Shown piece by piece: positions 16,694 through 29,600 of a stretch of DNA of 64,000 bases. Every line of letters begins with the position of its first letter. Positions within the stretch are counted from its first letter, which is position 1. Source of the DNA: Ascaris suum (taxonomy: Eukaryota; Nematoda; Chromadorea; Rhabditida; Ascarididae); assembly GCA_013433145.1 (NCBI GenBank), contig CM024183.1:3128501-3192500 (forward strand). Direction: 5' to 3'. Position numbers and translations under genes: made by a program. The notes beneath the pieces are model-generated. The model saw only the letters and a list, made by a program, of their open reading frames with translations, did not search any database and was not told where the DNA came from.

Positions 16694-19600
16694 TAAATAA
16701 GAGTTGACAAAAAATAATCATCTAAGCGCAACAGATGTTGCCTGTTAGAGGTTTATTTAATATTTCAAGGAATAAGTAACCACCAGTAAGGAATATCACT
16801 GCGAAGATGGTCCAGCTGAGCGTACATGAGTGAGGAGTGCAAGTTGTGAGGAACTCTACTTGTTGTTTAGCATTGTTTAGCACTGTAGAGTAGATGGGGC
16901 GAAAGAAGTTGTACTCCAAAGTTACTAGCTCATTTATGAATAGGTAAACAGACCGCCTAAAAAGATGTAAGCAGCAAACCTTTGCGGTGTTTTTCTTACA
17001 ACATCGCAGCGATTATAACTCTGGTAAATTCTTTCCTCTAGTGGCATATCCAATTTGCAGAAACAGCTTAATCGCTTCCGTGCACTTTTCAAAAGTCAGC
17101 CAGTCCGCCCTAAACTTTACCAGTCCGGTCTCAAATCAGTTCAACCTGATCCGGTCTCATGTTTGTTGTATATCTCGTTTTCTTCTCTTTCACCTAAATT
17201 TTTTGATGGAAGGCTATCAAAGATACATGTCTTATGTAAATTAGAGAGTACACGAATGAAGAGTGAGTTCTCGTTCTCTCATTGTGTTGTCATTTTCTTA
17301 ATTATTGCAGTGAAAATTCGATCTTTGTGCGAATGAAAATCCCATTAAAAGATAATAGCATATGCTGTTTTCTATAATGAAACATTTTCTGTTTGCCCAT
17401 TTAGCCATCCGCAATGAGTAAATGAATGGTTTTGAGACGATTATGAAACGAAAAAAAAAATCCAACATAAACCAACTTGAAGTTTCTTCCTTATTTTGTG
17501 ACTTTCAAATCAAACATTTAAGAATGATCAAAAGTTTCTTTTCTTTTGAACATTTTACTGCAAAATTTATAAAGTAGTTTTTATGCTCGATTACAATTCG
17601 ATGTTCATTTTTAAGAAGAAGAAAGAGGATTTTTTTTGAGGAGCTTTTATTGACTAATTAAAATATTGTGGTACTATTTTACATAATTAGTTTCTTGTCG
17701 GAGATTCGTGAGAGTGGTATATCAGATGAGCCGAAAGCAAAAAAAAAAAGCAAATCGTGCCAACTCCTCAATGCGCTATCCCATTTTTTAAAACTTCCTC
17801 TACGATATTCCGAATTTAGAATTGAATTCTTTTCCGTTTTTTTTTTGGAGCAACGATCGGAGTCTGAGAAATTAAAAAAGATTTTTTTTAACACTATAAA
17901 TGCCTATAGCATTGTTGTCTATGCGAAAATTTTCACATCATTCTTAAGCTCATCTTATATTCAATTGTTTCTTTGATAGCGTATTGTTCATGTTACAGTT
18001 TAGTTATTCATATTACAATTAAATATGACGTTAATTGCAACAAAAAAAAAATTACGAAATACCTTAAATCGAACAAATTGGCGCATTCATTTACTAGAAT
18101 ATCATTGTTTTTCAAAAAAGTTTTCCTATTGTCTGTATATATGGAGTGCAATAAAGATGGCATATGGCAATGTTTTTTAATGTTTGAGAGAGAATCGAGT
18201 TTTTAGAAAAACCAACTGAATATTTTCTCAGGTAGGAAAAAGGTAAATTTTAGTAAACTATAATTCTTGCATATTTGCTCTCAATGGATTAAGACGAACT
18301 TGAAGCTAATGTAAGGAGACATGGAACGAACGGAAAAGAAGGGGAGTAGTTTGATTGCCGAGGAGGGGCGTGCGAAAAAGCTCGATGAAGAGAGTAATTT
18401 CCTAGACTGTCGATGCCCGACTTCGAAAGTGTTATTTGATTCCGCTCAAATTTTATTAAGTATCGAGATGCTCTGATTTTATTGAAGATCCAGGTGGTGG
18501 CAAATATTTTGTTATCAAGCAAAATTTGCTTCATAATATCAACTCCCTAAGAAGACGATAAGAGAATATCATTTTCAAAATAATATTCAATAATGTGTTA
18601 ATGGGTATGATGAGGGATCCCCGCTGAGTGAGAGAATTTTCTTGCGCATTTCTTCAGAATTTTTTGGAAGGAGTATATTAACGTAGAAATGAAATGTCGA
18701 ATTTCGCACAGAAATAAACATAACTGTAGAATTCGACACAAAATTCTATTTTAGTGGATATGAATATATCTCGATAGCTAAAAGTTTTTTGATAAAATGC
18801 GATAACAACTTCATGAGGAGATTTTGAGATAAATAACTTAGAAACTAATGGAACGTTCGGTGTCCTTGGTTGAATTTTAAGACGGATTGCGCATCCGACG
18901 TTAAAATTTTTGAGAATTTATAGCTGTTAATCTATAAAAGGATAGGGAAATAAATCCTATCCCCACATTTCGAAAATTTTTCGTCGATTGTAGAAGTGGC
19001 GGAACAAGAGGATTCATCAATTCAAATTGATAGCGACATTGATTAATGATAGAAGAAAGAAATAATAGGTATTCTTTTGTTTCGGTGCCTGAAATGAGAT
19101 GCACCGTAAACAACGTCGTTCGATGATGCCATGTAGCAGCAGCATATCAAGGACATTGAACAGTATTTATGATGCAAGTTCCATTCAAAAAGATTTTGAA
19201 AGCACAATTTTCGCCTCTTTCTTAGTGAATTATCATTGGCGTGCATGTCTTGGTCATAAATTCTGGTAGAACTATGTACTCATACATACACTTTTATAAT
19301 ATGCAATGAAGATATAAACAGGGGAGGGAGAGAGAGAAAGAGAGAGATAAGAGCATTCTTTAGCAGACCAACTTTGCTTCAGACTGAAACTTTGGCTCTT
19401 GTGGCTTAAACAATTCCATTAAACTAACTTGCAAAAAAAGAATACATTGCATATATATTTGATATATACCCTGGTTATTTTGGTAATAAACCAAATTTTT
19501 CAATAAAAGAATAAAGCGACATCAACTGTTTTTAGGATTTATGATACCAGTATTCGATAACTCTCTAAAATTTTCTCAGCATTTCATTGATGTATTGCAA

Positions 19601-21903
19601 AGTTGCTAAAACCGTTTATAACTCCTTCTTATGCATCGCAACAATGAGCAAAGATCTGTTGGATTTAATAAGCAACGATTGTTTTGATCTTATTACATTT
19701 TAACAACGAGGAGATTTCACAGTGATGCACTAGCAAATGCATATTGAGAGAATAAAAGTTTTAAATTATATTGCACGAGGCGTTTTATTGCAAAAAGAGT
19801 TTGTTGCACCTCACGAAACAATGCAGTTGTATGAGCATAAATATCCGTAAATTATTTTTAATGCTGTCTTATATAGTTGTATAAATTGCTATTCTCTTTA
19901 TGAATCTATTCGTGGACTTATGAAACCGTAATATGATGGCGTCTAGACTTGGAATAGGCGAGTAAGTTAGACCGCTGCTTGAACTGTCAACATGTTCCCG
20001 GAAATTACTCTGGAATTGAGACCGATAAATTATAAGGATGAAAGTTCCTACTACAGATGTTGGGAATGGTGTTTGTAATTTTATTCAAAAGTGATAAACG
20101 CTTCAAATCTGCTTCTTTTAAAAATCACTTAAATTTTAATCGTAAAGGTATTAAACCTATGTTACGATATGAAATTTGGGTTAAGTGATACATTTCGAGT
20201 GCTAAATAAAATTTGGATTATCTCTTAGAAATATTTCTAATGTGATAAGCTCATGACCTTAAGTTAACGAGAATGATGTTACGATCTTATCTTACGGTAA
20301 TAATTAGATGATTCATTCAAAAACAAGTTACTAATATTTCTAAGGTACAATAATTATCTCAACAATGATCAGCCTTCTTCATTATCATCAATTCAAATTT
20401 GGTCCTTTTCCTCTTCTTCGCTCTCCACGTGCACATAAAATTGCAGAGGAGCATTAATTCAAATATATTGAGGGAGTATATTGTATGAGTTATGTAACAG
20501 AAGGATAGCATGCTGTAAAAAAATAATAGAAATTGATGATCATTTATATTGCATACGTTTGAAGAGCATAATAATGGTCATGAAATTACCTCGAAGATAA
20601 CTTCTTCGGTGCATATACATTTTAGAAACCATTTCATTCTACATGATTTCGGTCGGCGCTCACTAAATTTGACGCCTCCAGAAGCTGAGGATAATCCTAA
20701 ATTGGTGTCGAATTCTCTTCCATCCCATGCTCAACAACGCTTGAGGATAGCATAACGATTATAAACAAAAACTATTAACCTGCGAAAATCCTGACAGAAA
20801 ATATTCCTCAAAATTCAAATAATTTATGCAAAAGCAAACCTCCAGACAAAGGCAAACAACTATCTTCGAATTAACTGATGCCGAATCTTCGGAGGTTTCA
20901 AAAGCTATAAGGATGTCCATTTATCTTTTTTAGCTTATTATCCAATTCATCGATGTCATCGAACGAAATACTTATATCTCAATTGCACTTCGAGAAAATC
21001 TCTAATTGCCACCCTTTCTAAATTATTCGTATCTGCTAGCTAATTACAGGTGTTTGTGTTTGTGACGTGCCAATGTTTTCGCAATGAAATCCTCACTTTT
21101 CTATTTAAAAAGTAGTCGCCCGGTTTTTTCGATACCTTGAGGTAAATGAAATATAATTAATTGATTGCACTAGGCTTCTCAATAATATTCATCCCATCAT
21201 GATTGTTCATTTGATTAAACGATAAAGCATCTCAATTGGCATTTGCGTTTGAATCAACGAAATGAGTTTCAGCTAATAGCGGTCGTTGTTTGATAAATGC
21301 CTAAATATGAGTAATATTTAAAGGGAATTTGACACGATAATTCGCATATTAAAGATGAATTTAATGCGTTTATCGAGCAATTCATTCTTGAAATGCTGAG
21401 CGTAAAAGTGTTTTAATCACACTCGAGAGAATATTGTGCCCTGAGGGTTATTCGTTTTTAAAAAAGGTTTACACCACTATTTTTATATATTTAATGATTA
21501 AAATACTAAATTACTAATTTATTCAAAGTATACGTTTTTTTTCATTTATGCACTTGAGATTTGCGATTTATGAGGATTGTCTTTCATGTCCTTTGTTGTG
21601 GAAGCATAGTCGCTTCAAGAATGTTACTTGTCATCGCTTTGTGCTGAGATAGTAACGACCTCGATATTTACTCAGAGATCATTCAAGCTTATAATTTTAA
21701 GCTTTGAGGAGTATTGCAGCCTGAGTCGCATGAACGTATGTGGCGTTGGTGCATTGAGGTGTCGGAATTGTACGAATTTATTGCTAGAAAATCTCTAAAG
21801 AGGGTAACTGAGAAGAGCGACTTATAATGAAACTATATCCGGTGAGAAGTGCAAAAACAAGAAGTATTTGTGTAGCATATATTCATACAATTAATTAAGT
21901 TCA
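15720..21903. other. Non-coding stretch with isolated unsupported frames
   Basis: Besides the tentative exon at 16631, a few frames follow decent acceptors: 17061 onward (AATTTGCAG; basic, KQLNRFRALFKSQPVRPK) and 20626-20755 (ACATTTTAG; ends ...SLPSHAQQRLRIA before TAA). Near 17100-17160 the 10-mer TCCGGTCTCA occurs twice (17124 and 17150). A GA-rich tract lies at 19321-19350. None of these frames is recognisable, and none can be assigned to a gene with confidence. Confidence 0.35.
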
Positions 21904-22723
21904 ATGAGCGTTATGTACACGTACAAAGATCGCAGTTTAACGGAATCTTTGGACCATTTAATAGGTGAGAGGAGTGCAAAGCTTTCTAAAGACGAAAATT
22001 ATGATCGCTGATAAACCAAATATCAGTGGGTCTCTGTACATCACTGTCCTTCTCCCACCACCGCCTCATATCCTTCCCCCACCCATTGTCTCGTTCTCGC
22101 AAACGCTTCGCTTCATATTGCAGTAGCTGTGCTAGGACTCGTATGCTCCAGCTTGCCAACATGTGCTCTCGATCGTATTCAAGACACTCATTTTTCAATT
22201 TTAATGACATAATAGAATGAAAAAAGTGGGAATTTTATTTAGAAACTGAATAAAACTATGTACAATTTGAAGGAATTTCAAAAAATGCAGCAAAACTTCA
22301 AGCGTATTCCTGAAATACAAACAATCTTTAAAAAATTTGAGCAGAAAGCTTTATCCAGCTGGATAACTTGTTGCTGCAATTCAAGTCACGATGCATAAAA
22401 AAGCAATAGCCACTTTTCGTTTAACTTATTCACATCAAACGAGATTCACTTTTTTGTCATAGCAGCTTCCAATCTCGAAGACCAAGCTCGCAGCGGAAGA
22501 GAGTCGACTCCGCAAGTCAGCTATCCAACCATTACTACATATGTTGTTGCGGCCGTATTGTGATGTACTACCTTATGTTTAGTTTCATTATCAAGTGCCA
22601 CCATCTTAATAAATTTAGATGCGTCGATCTGCTTCTTCTGAATCGATTTCGATGCGTAAGCGAGCCCAACCAGCCGAGACCGATTATAATTTCGATTTTG
22701 ATCCGTTCTGGATGACGCCTTGA
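21904..22723 (+). CDS. Small three-exon gene, 84-residue protein of unknown function
   Basis: Exons 21904-21964, 22466-22554 and 22619-22723. Exon 1 starts MSVMYTYKDRSLTESLDHLI and ends in phase 1 at a GTGAGA donor. Exon 2 follows CATAGCAG, completes an Ala codon and encodes SNLEDQARSGREST then PQVSYPTITTYVVAA. Exon 3 follows AATTTAG, encodes MRRSASSESISMRKRAQPAE then TDYNFDFDPFWMTP, and stops with TGA. The last intron is 64 nt, typical of nematodes. An AATAAA lies 28 nt after the stop. The protein is hydrophilic, with no signal peptide or membrane segment; it has a Ser/Arg patch resembling a basophilic-kinase target and an acidic aromatic C-terminus (DYNFDFDPFW). I do not recognise the family. 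A second donor in exon 2 (GTACTA at 22565, other frame) is a less attractive reading. Confidence 0.6.
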
Positions 22724-22750
22724 TTCATTTTCCGGATGTTTCCATTGTTA

Positions 22751-22756
22751 AATAAA
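22751..22756 (+). terminator. Poly(A) signal AATAAA
   Basis: Lies 28 nt after the TGA of the 84-residue gene, a short 3' UTR typical of nematodes. This is the best independent support for that gene. Confidence 0.6.
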
Positions 22757-22759
22757 TGT

Positions 22760-25700
22760 TGAAAAAAAATCCAACGTGATGTTTGTTTGAATGCACATCG
22801 TGCCTCTATGAAACTTCTGCATTGAAATAATGGTGGGAAAAGTCGGGCCTCATATGCAAAGACATAATATCACATCATTTACTGAAGAAAACTAGAATTT
22901 TGCAAGATTGTATTACTTTTTCCTGAACTTCTTAAGCAAAACGTCGCATTGATTAAGCAAAGTGCAGAAAACTCGTTGTGCATGGGGAAATCTTGGAAAG
23001 ATGAGCATTAAGAGTTCTTTGCAACACGAAGACGATAAATAATTTCGTCATTTCACTCGGAACATTTACCCAACACGAGGTTGCGGCAGTGCAACGTTGA
23101 GAGCGCATTCAAGAATATCACTATCCCCACCCCTCCTCCTCTTTCTCTCATCTCTACCTCACGAGTTTTTCGCAAATTACCCTTTTTCGGCAATCGCAAC
23201 CCAGATTTCTTGATCACTACCTGCCAATCCTATCACCACAATTTATTCGTCCCATTGCCGTGAAGGTTAGGAACTTTTTTCCTTGTTTTTTATACACTTA
23301 TGTAAATTTGTTTTGCAAAAGCGCCATACGGCGATGCCATGTGTGTTTGTCTGCGTCTGTTGTCTGTTGGGTTCCTCCAGAAAATGAACGCAAAAAAGTT
23401 GGTCGGCATAATCTATATTATGGGATGGCCACCTACATCAAATTTCATGTCGATCTATCAGAATCTAAAGAAGTTATAGACCCCAAAGTGTCGTAAAAAA
23501 TTCCCGCGCATTTTACGGTCAGTCAGATTGCATTATACATTGCTAGGACTGCATTTTTGCTCAAGACATAGAGCGTAAAAACTGGCCAACTCAAGGATGC
23601 AGGAGAGGAATAGTGTGAGTCTAGACTATGAGCTGCTAAAGAGGTTGCAAGATCCCAAATGACACCTTTTTATGCAAATCACTGTTAAGTTGCTAATTTA
23701 CAGTAAGCTGAACTGCATGAATTAAAATGTTCCTCACATGATGCATCACCGACCGCGGTGGTGCCATGGTATGTCACAATTCATGTGGTTCGCCCAGTGA
23801 ACGGTTGGGTATTATGTTTTTATCAGTTTCATATAAGCTGCGGAAACGAACCGTTTACAAATTTCTAGAAGCTTTGTTTAGTGAAAACTTCAGCCTTTTA
23901 GTTGAGCACTGTAAAATTATTTGTTTGCGACCTGTTGAAGCGTCGGTCAGACATATGATGCTAAGAAGCCAAATATGATGCCTTCTTCCTTCCGCGCACT
24001 TTTTCACTTTTTTGCTTCACATCGATATTCGACTCCGAAGAAAAAGAGTTGCGCCTTCACAAAATTCTCTACGTAATCGAGAAAAATTCGACCGATTTTT
24101 TCAGCTATGAAATATTTGTTAACGATATAAAATATACAAATATTCATCGCACAAATATTTAATAATAAAACAAAACGTTATAAGAATATCATTGTTTGAC
24201 TAGCAAAATTGCAACAACAACTACCATACAAAAAAAAATCTGCTCAAATATATAAACGCATACACACAGCTGGCTACTTGGCCACTTAAAAAAACTCACA
24301 AAAAAGATGCTTGAAAAACGAATACAATGCGCATAGAATCGTCTAAATAACAGCAGTCTTTTTTGGCACACACAAAAAAAGACAAGTCGAGCTTTAATTA
24401 CTATAGTGTATGGTTGAAACCGATTATATGATCTGTTTTCGATTTACCGAACTATCATTGAAAAATCAGAAACATATAATGTACCACCATGAATTTGAAA
24501 TGCTCGGTATGGTTTTATACCAAAACCTGAAAGGCAAGTGCCCCAAAGTCGTGGTTATGAAAAGGTGAATGAAAATGCCGCAATTTGATGAAAAAGGAAC
24601 AGTCATATAGATAGGTTTGAAAGTCGACTTGTCTAAGTATACCTAAAGCCATCTGGTTCCAAGCTTCGCTCCTTTTCCACTGAATTAGGAAAGGGAAAAT
24701 ATAGGAAAAATTCAATAACGACAACAAATGGAGGAGTGCCAAAATTTGTTCTTACATCGGTCCAAAAATATATCAACGAGAATACCAAGAATTTTTCCCA
24801 ATATGGATCTGAAATTCTTAGAAATAAATGAAAATTTGAGCGGTGAAATGATCTAAAATCTCCATTGGAATAAAATTCAAATCATTGAAAAATGAAAATC
24901 TGAGGTGAATAGAAGAAAAAAACTGAACAGTTGGATTGCTCGTCAACGGTTAGTGGAAGAGCATTTTGTGAAACGAAATAACGAATGGAATACCCGAGAT
25001 AGCATATAAGAAAAAAGACACAAATGCTTGACACATCAGAGCGTTAACATCCATTAACCGAGTGAAACGATCACTTCAGCTGAAATAATAAATTAAATTA
25101 TTAAAGCCTCATCAACGAACAGAGTTCGATCTGGGAGGAAATGGAATAATGAATAAAGGCTAAATTTTACACGGATTTTGGGATAGGAGGGTGGGGGGAG
25201 GACGGACGGATGGGTGAAGGGAGAAAATAAATTGGGGACAACCGTGTAGATCCACGATCAGTTTCTGGATAGATTTATATAAACATAGATGATACCACTC
25301 ATTTATTGTATTTCAGTAAAGAATCGCATCGAAATTTTTGAATTTATTTTTTCCATTTCCAGAGAAAAATCCTTGTTTTTTCGCTTCCAAAATCCTAATA
25401 TGTGAAATAAAAAACCTGCTCTTTCTAGGCAAAGAAATAATAAAACTGAATAAACGATAATTATTCACTCATATGGCGCATAGTTGAAAAAGAACGGCAG
25501 TTTAAAAAACAGCGTAAAAAGCGTAATTGTTGTTGTTTACATATAGTACATTAAAGAAGCATAAAATATAACACTACAAAACATATAAACACAAAACACC
25601 ACACATAAATAACAGAGACAATATAAGCTTAAATAATTAGCAAAGAAGCGTTGTGGTTAATATAGCCCATCAATGTGAGTGTTTTGCTGTTGGCTATTTT

Positions 25701-26633
25701 CTAAGAAAAAATGACAACGACTGGATAAAACGTTGGGTGAATTATTCCCACAACCGTTCCCAAAGGTAATCCCAAAAATTGAAACTATTACGAATTACCT
25801 GTTTCAAGAAAAACCGTCTTGAAATCCAGAATATCATCTAATTGAAGAGGAATTCATTTTGAAAAGGAGTATTCAAAAATGCTTCTTCGACCATCTGTTG
25901 TAACCTTCTGAAAGGATTATGGTTTAAAGAAGGTAAAAAAGAAAGATGTTCGCATTGAAAAGACGGTAAAGATTACACGAAAATTGTCCTATTCGAGTGG
26001 AAACTTCTTTTCTTAAATAAAAATTCACTATTATCAATTAATTTGAGAGATAATATACAATTAAATTCTATTTCGAGTAACACATTAGGCTATTGTAAAA
26101 ATTAATTCATCCATAAAGTGTTATTTGTATGAAAAGAAAGAGATAATATCCAATAGAATTTCGTTATAATACAAATTTTTTGCTGAAAAGATCGCATAAT
26201 TTTTCGAATCTCAAGGAGGATCTAATGAAATAGACAATATTTATTGATTGAAGCAAAAAGTAATTGATTGCGTGAATTTTAAAAATTTATGAATTTTATT
26301 GAGAAGATAAATATTTCGAATGAAGCCGGAAATAATTATACCAAAGCTGAATAAACGCAGAAAGTCGATGATTGACTATGACGTGAGGTTGGTGTAGATA
26401 TAGAGGATACTATCTATTATGGGCTACGCAGAGACGATTCTTTAGATGGTTATGAACATATTTTGTGAAAATTAATGAAAACAGATCGGTTAGTTTTTTG
26501 ATGAAGGAAAATCACTTTAGTGAAGCGAAGAGAGATTAAAAATAATAAAAAGCAGATTTCAACGAATTTTTTCTCCTCCCATCCCCTCTCTCCTCTTCAT
26601 AAAAATTGCGTTCAATAGTCAAGTATTCGCGCA
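22760..26633. other. Mostly non-coding intergenic DNA between convergent genes
   Basis: Separates the plus-strand 84-residue gene from the minus-strand WH2 gene, whose 3' ends face each other. One frame with a strong acceptor is seen at 23381-23496 (GTTCCTCCAG, then NERKKVGRHNLYYGMATYIK and on to TAA), but no partner exon is clear. A minus-strand AATAAA (plus TTTATT at 26240-26245) could serve the WH2 gene, although it is about 390 nt past its stop. Confidence 0.35.
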
Positions 26634-29600
26634 TCACCTTTGTACGATTCTGAGCGGTTCGTCACTTTCTAAGTCGATAGCGAATTTGAAACTGCTTCGG
26701 AGAGTTTCTGGATTCTCGTTTGCGAATCGTTGTTGCATCGGATCGTTGACACCGATAATAATTCGATGCGCTCTGCCAACCCCCTGATGACTCAGAGGAT
26801 CATTGCTTCGTGCGCCAGCAAAATGAGCCGTATCCGAGGCAGCCGGCTCTGCCTTGCCCACTTGTGGCGTATACCATGGAGCGTTGATTGGGATTGAATA
26901 TGTTTTTGAATCAATCCTCTGTGCTTTTAGCGACTCCTAAAGCACATTTTAGAGGAAAATATAGAGGAGGAGTATGATAACTTCCATAAAAAAGTATGAT
27001 AACTAAAAATTCGCACTACTCAGCCGATTCTTTTTAAAGCACCCTGTGTCCAAAGTGCAAACGACTAAAGAAATCATTTGTCGACCCATCTAATTATATA
27101 CACCTAGTTGAAAATTGGCTGTGATCATAATGTAGTAGCAGATATTGAAAAAATCATCTACGAAAAGAGAAGCAATAGAACTGGCAATGCTTTTCTGGTT
27201 TCAAATATCTATCTCTATTTCCTGGCTTTTTTTCCTTTTTCGAAATTGGGAATTAAATCTAGGAGAGATTGAAAAATTTGCATATTTCAAAACCTAAGCG
27301 GTTAAAAAACAAAAGCCATATGAATGCAGCACTAACCAATCGAGGATTGGACTGATCATTTGAAACTGTCGTCCACTGCCGCCTCTCATTGTTATCATAT
27401 TGCGTTTGCTCGAGTGGACTTGCTGGCCGCGCCCCAACGTTGCGTATGAAAATTGTTCTTGGTATAGGTTGCGAATAAACTGGCTCGTTTATAATAGCCT
27501 CACTTCTCTGCTCGTCATCTGAAGCACCAACGGGAGTTTGGCGACGACCTATTGAACCGAGACTGTTCTCGAAATTGTGATTTGAGGAACGCAGTGAACC
27601 ACCACTCACAGAGGTTGATGGCGATATTGAGCTCGCAGAATTAGGGGAATACGCCGACGAAACACTCAATTCTGCAGAACTGGCATTCGACTGAGCAGTA
27701 CTCGTCGGGCTGATCAGTGATTGCGATGAAAGAGTGCTATAGGTGGAATTAGATGAAGTCCCTTGGTTCGGTTGTTTCACGTATCGGTAAGGGCCAGTGC
27801 CAGTCTTCGTTGGTGATTGAGGATGCACCTCTTCTGATCCAGAACTTCTGGACGAGAAATGAACTGGGCTGTGCGGGGCGTTCGGTGGCTCACTAGCTGG
27901 GATAGGAGGCGGTAGTTCATCGGTATTCACTTGAATTGGTGTTGCATAACTAGGGCTAACGTTACGCGAATTCGAATTGGATGTTGCGATCGTTGGCGTG
28001 GGAAGGATTGAAAGGTCAGTAGAACGAAGACTTGTCTGACTACTGGTGGAAAAAGATGAATCTGGCAATGGAGCATTAAGTGAAGATGGTTCCACATAGA
28101 TAACACTGTCCTTATTTGATGCCTCCATATCCACGTCTGGTGCATCGTGCGTCGATGCATAAATACGCTGTATATGTGTATTATGTGCTGTATGCGAGGG
28201 TGGTGCAACTTGATGTACTTGTGCGTACTGCGCACTTGAAGAGCTCGAATCATTGCGCTGTGCAGGAGTGCAACGGGCAGTGTATGAAACAGGTGAAGCT
28301 GTTCGAAGTGAAGAACGCTGTATTGGAGATGCAGCCCGACGGATTGCGCTGCTTTCAGTGTTGGATGGCACCGGTGATGAAACCCGCCCGAAAGAAGATG
28401 CTGCAGTCAGGACAGATGCAGGCTGCGATTGCGACGAGGATCGGGTCGAGAAAGCGACCGGCTGGCTGGGCGAAGAAGAACGCGCTGATGACTGCGTAGG
28501 ACGCTGCAGTGGTGATGGAGATCTTTGTACGGGTGATGCGGCACGTTGCGAATCGACGCCAGCTTGAGCAAGTTGGGACTTCAGAAACGCCACACTACTT
28601 CCATGAGATCGTTGCGGTTGTTCGTTGGTGGTCACGTTACTTGAATCATTCGTCGTTTCAGCAAACTGATTAGCATTCCTCATGAAAACTTTTGATGCTA
28701 TGTTAAGGGTCTTCTGTGAGGAAGGTTGCTCAGGTGGCCAACGTTGTGATGCAATCTTACTTGGTTGTGGTTTTGGCGGTATGTTTGCCGAGTCCGACGC
28801 CGGCTCTTCTTCTGGTGATTTCGGAAGTGACAGTTCTCTTCGCATTGGTCTATATGTCCTCGCATCTTGGGTGCTTGGTGCTTGTTGCAGTTTGTTTCCA
28901 ATGAAACATCGTGGAGGAGGCATCCATTTTCCGGGTATCGGTTTTTGAATATCGTTTCTTGATGATACAAGCTTTGCAGAGGGATCAGTTGTTAGGGTGG
29001 ACTGAAAGTTACCATTTGAGATTGATATTTTCATCGGAGGTTGATAGACACCATCAGAATTGTTTACATTCGATTCGGTAGTGCTAGAGGGATTATTGTC
29101 GAAACGTTGTGCCATCATCTTGATACTATTAACGTCACTGAAAGAGCGATTAGCAAGTCTTCCGCCTGGAAAACCGGATGGACGGGCGACGTTTTCTGAC
29201 GTGTTCGGTGCCGCCTCTTGATGCTGAGGTGGTGGAGGGTCAATCGGTTGCATATTTCGTTGAATTACCGGTCTATGCAATTGTCGTACCGGACTTTGTG
29301 ACTGTGCACGATTATGCATACTATTCAGCAATTTAATACGGTTAGCTGCCGAGCCGGTTGGAATCTCTGCTTCAATCATCTCGCGAGTCGGAATCGGAGA
29401 AGTGTAATGTTCATCAGCCTTCTTTGGCTTCTGTAATGCTGCATCCGTTGCAATTTCCGTTCCATTTACAGAAGCCTCATTACTGCTAAAGGTGTTTTGA
29501 TGTCCAGGCATGCTGTCAATTGGTGTACTAGATGGTGGACCATAGTTAGACAATGATGGTGGTGGAGGAGGGGGTGGTGGCGGTGGTTCCGCAATTGTGG

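Noticed and set aside
16050..20755. A phase-compatible pair: ATG frame ending at the GTAAGT near 16145, and 20626-20755
   Set aside because: It would be nested same-strand across other candidates, the junction is one of many that fit by chance, and neither half is recognisable.
21720..21803. Plus-strand exon PESHERMWRWCIEVSELYEF with acceptor ATTGCAG
   Set aside because: Phase 0 does not fit the better-supported 84-residue gene starting at 21904. The donor (GTAACT) is weak and no start exon was found.
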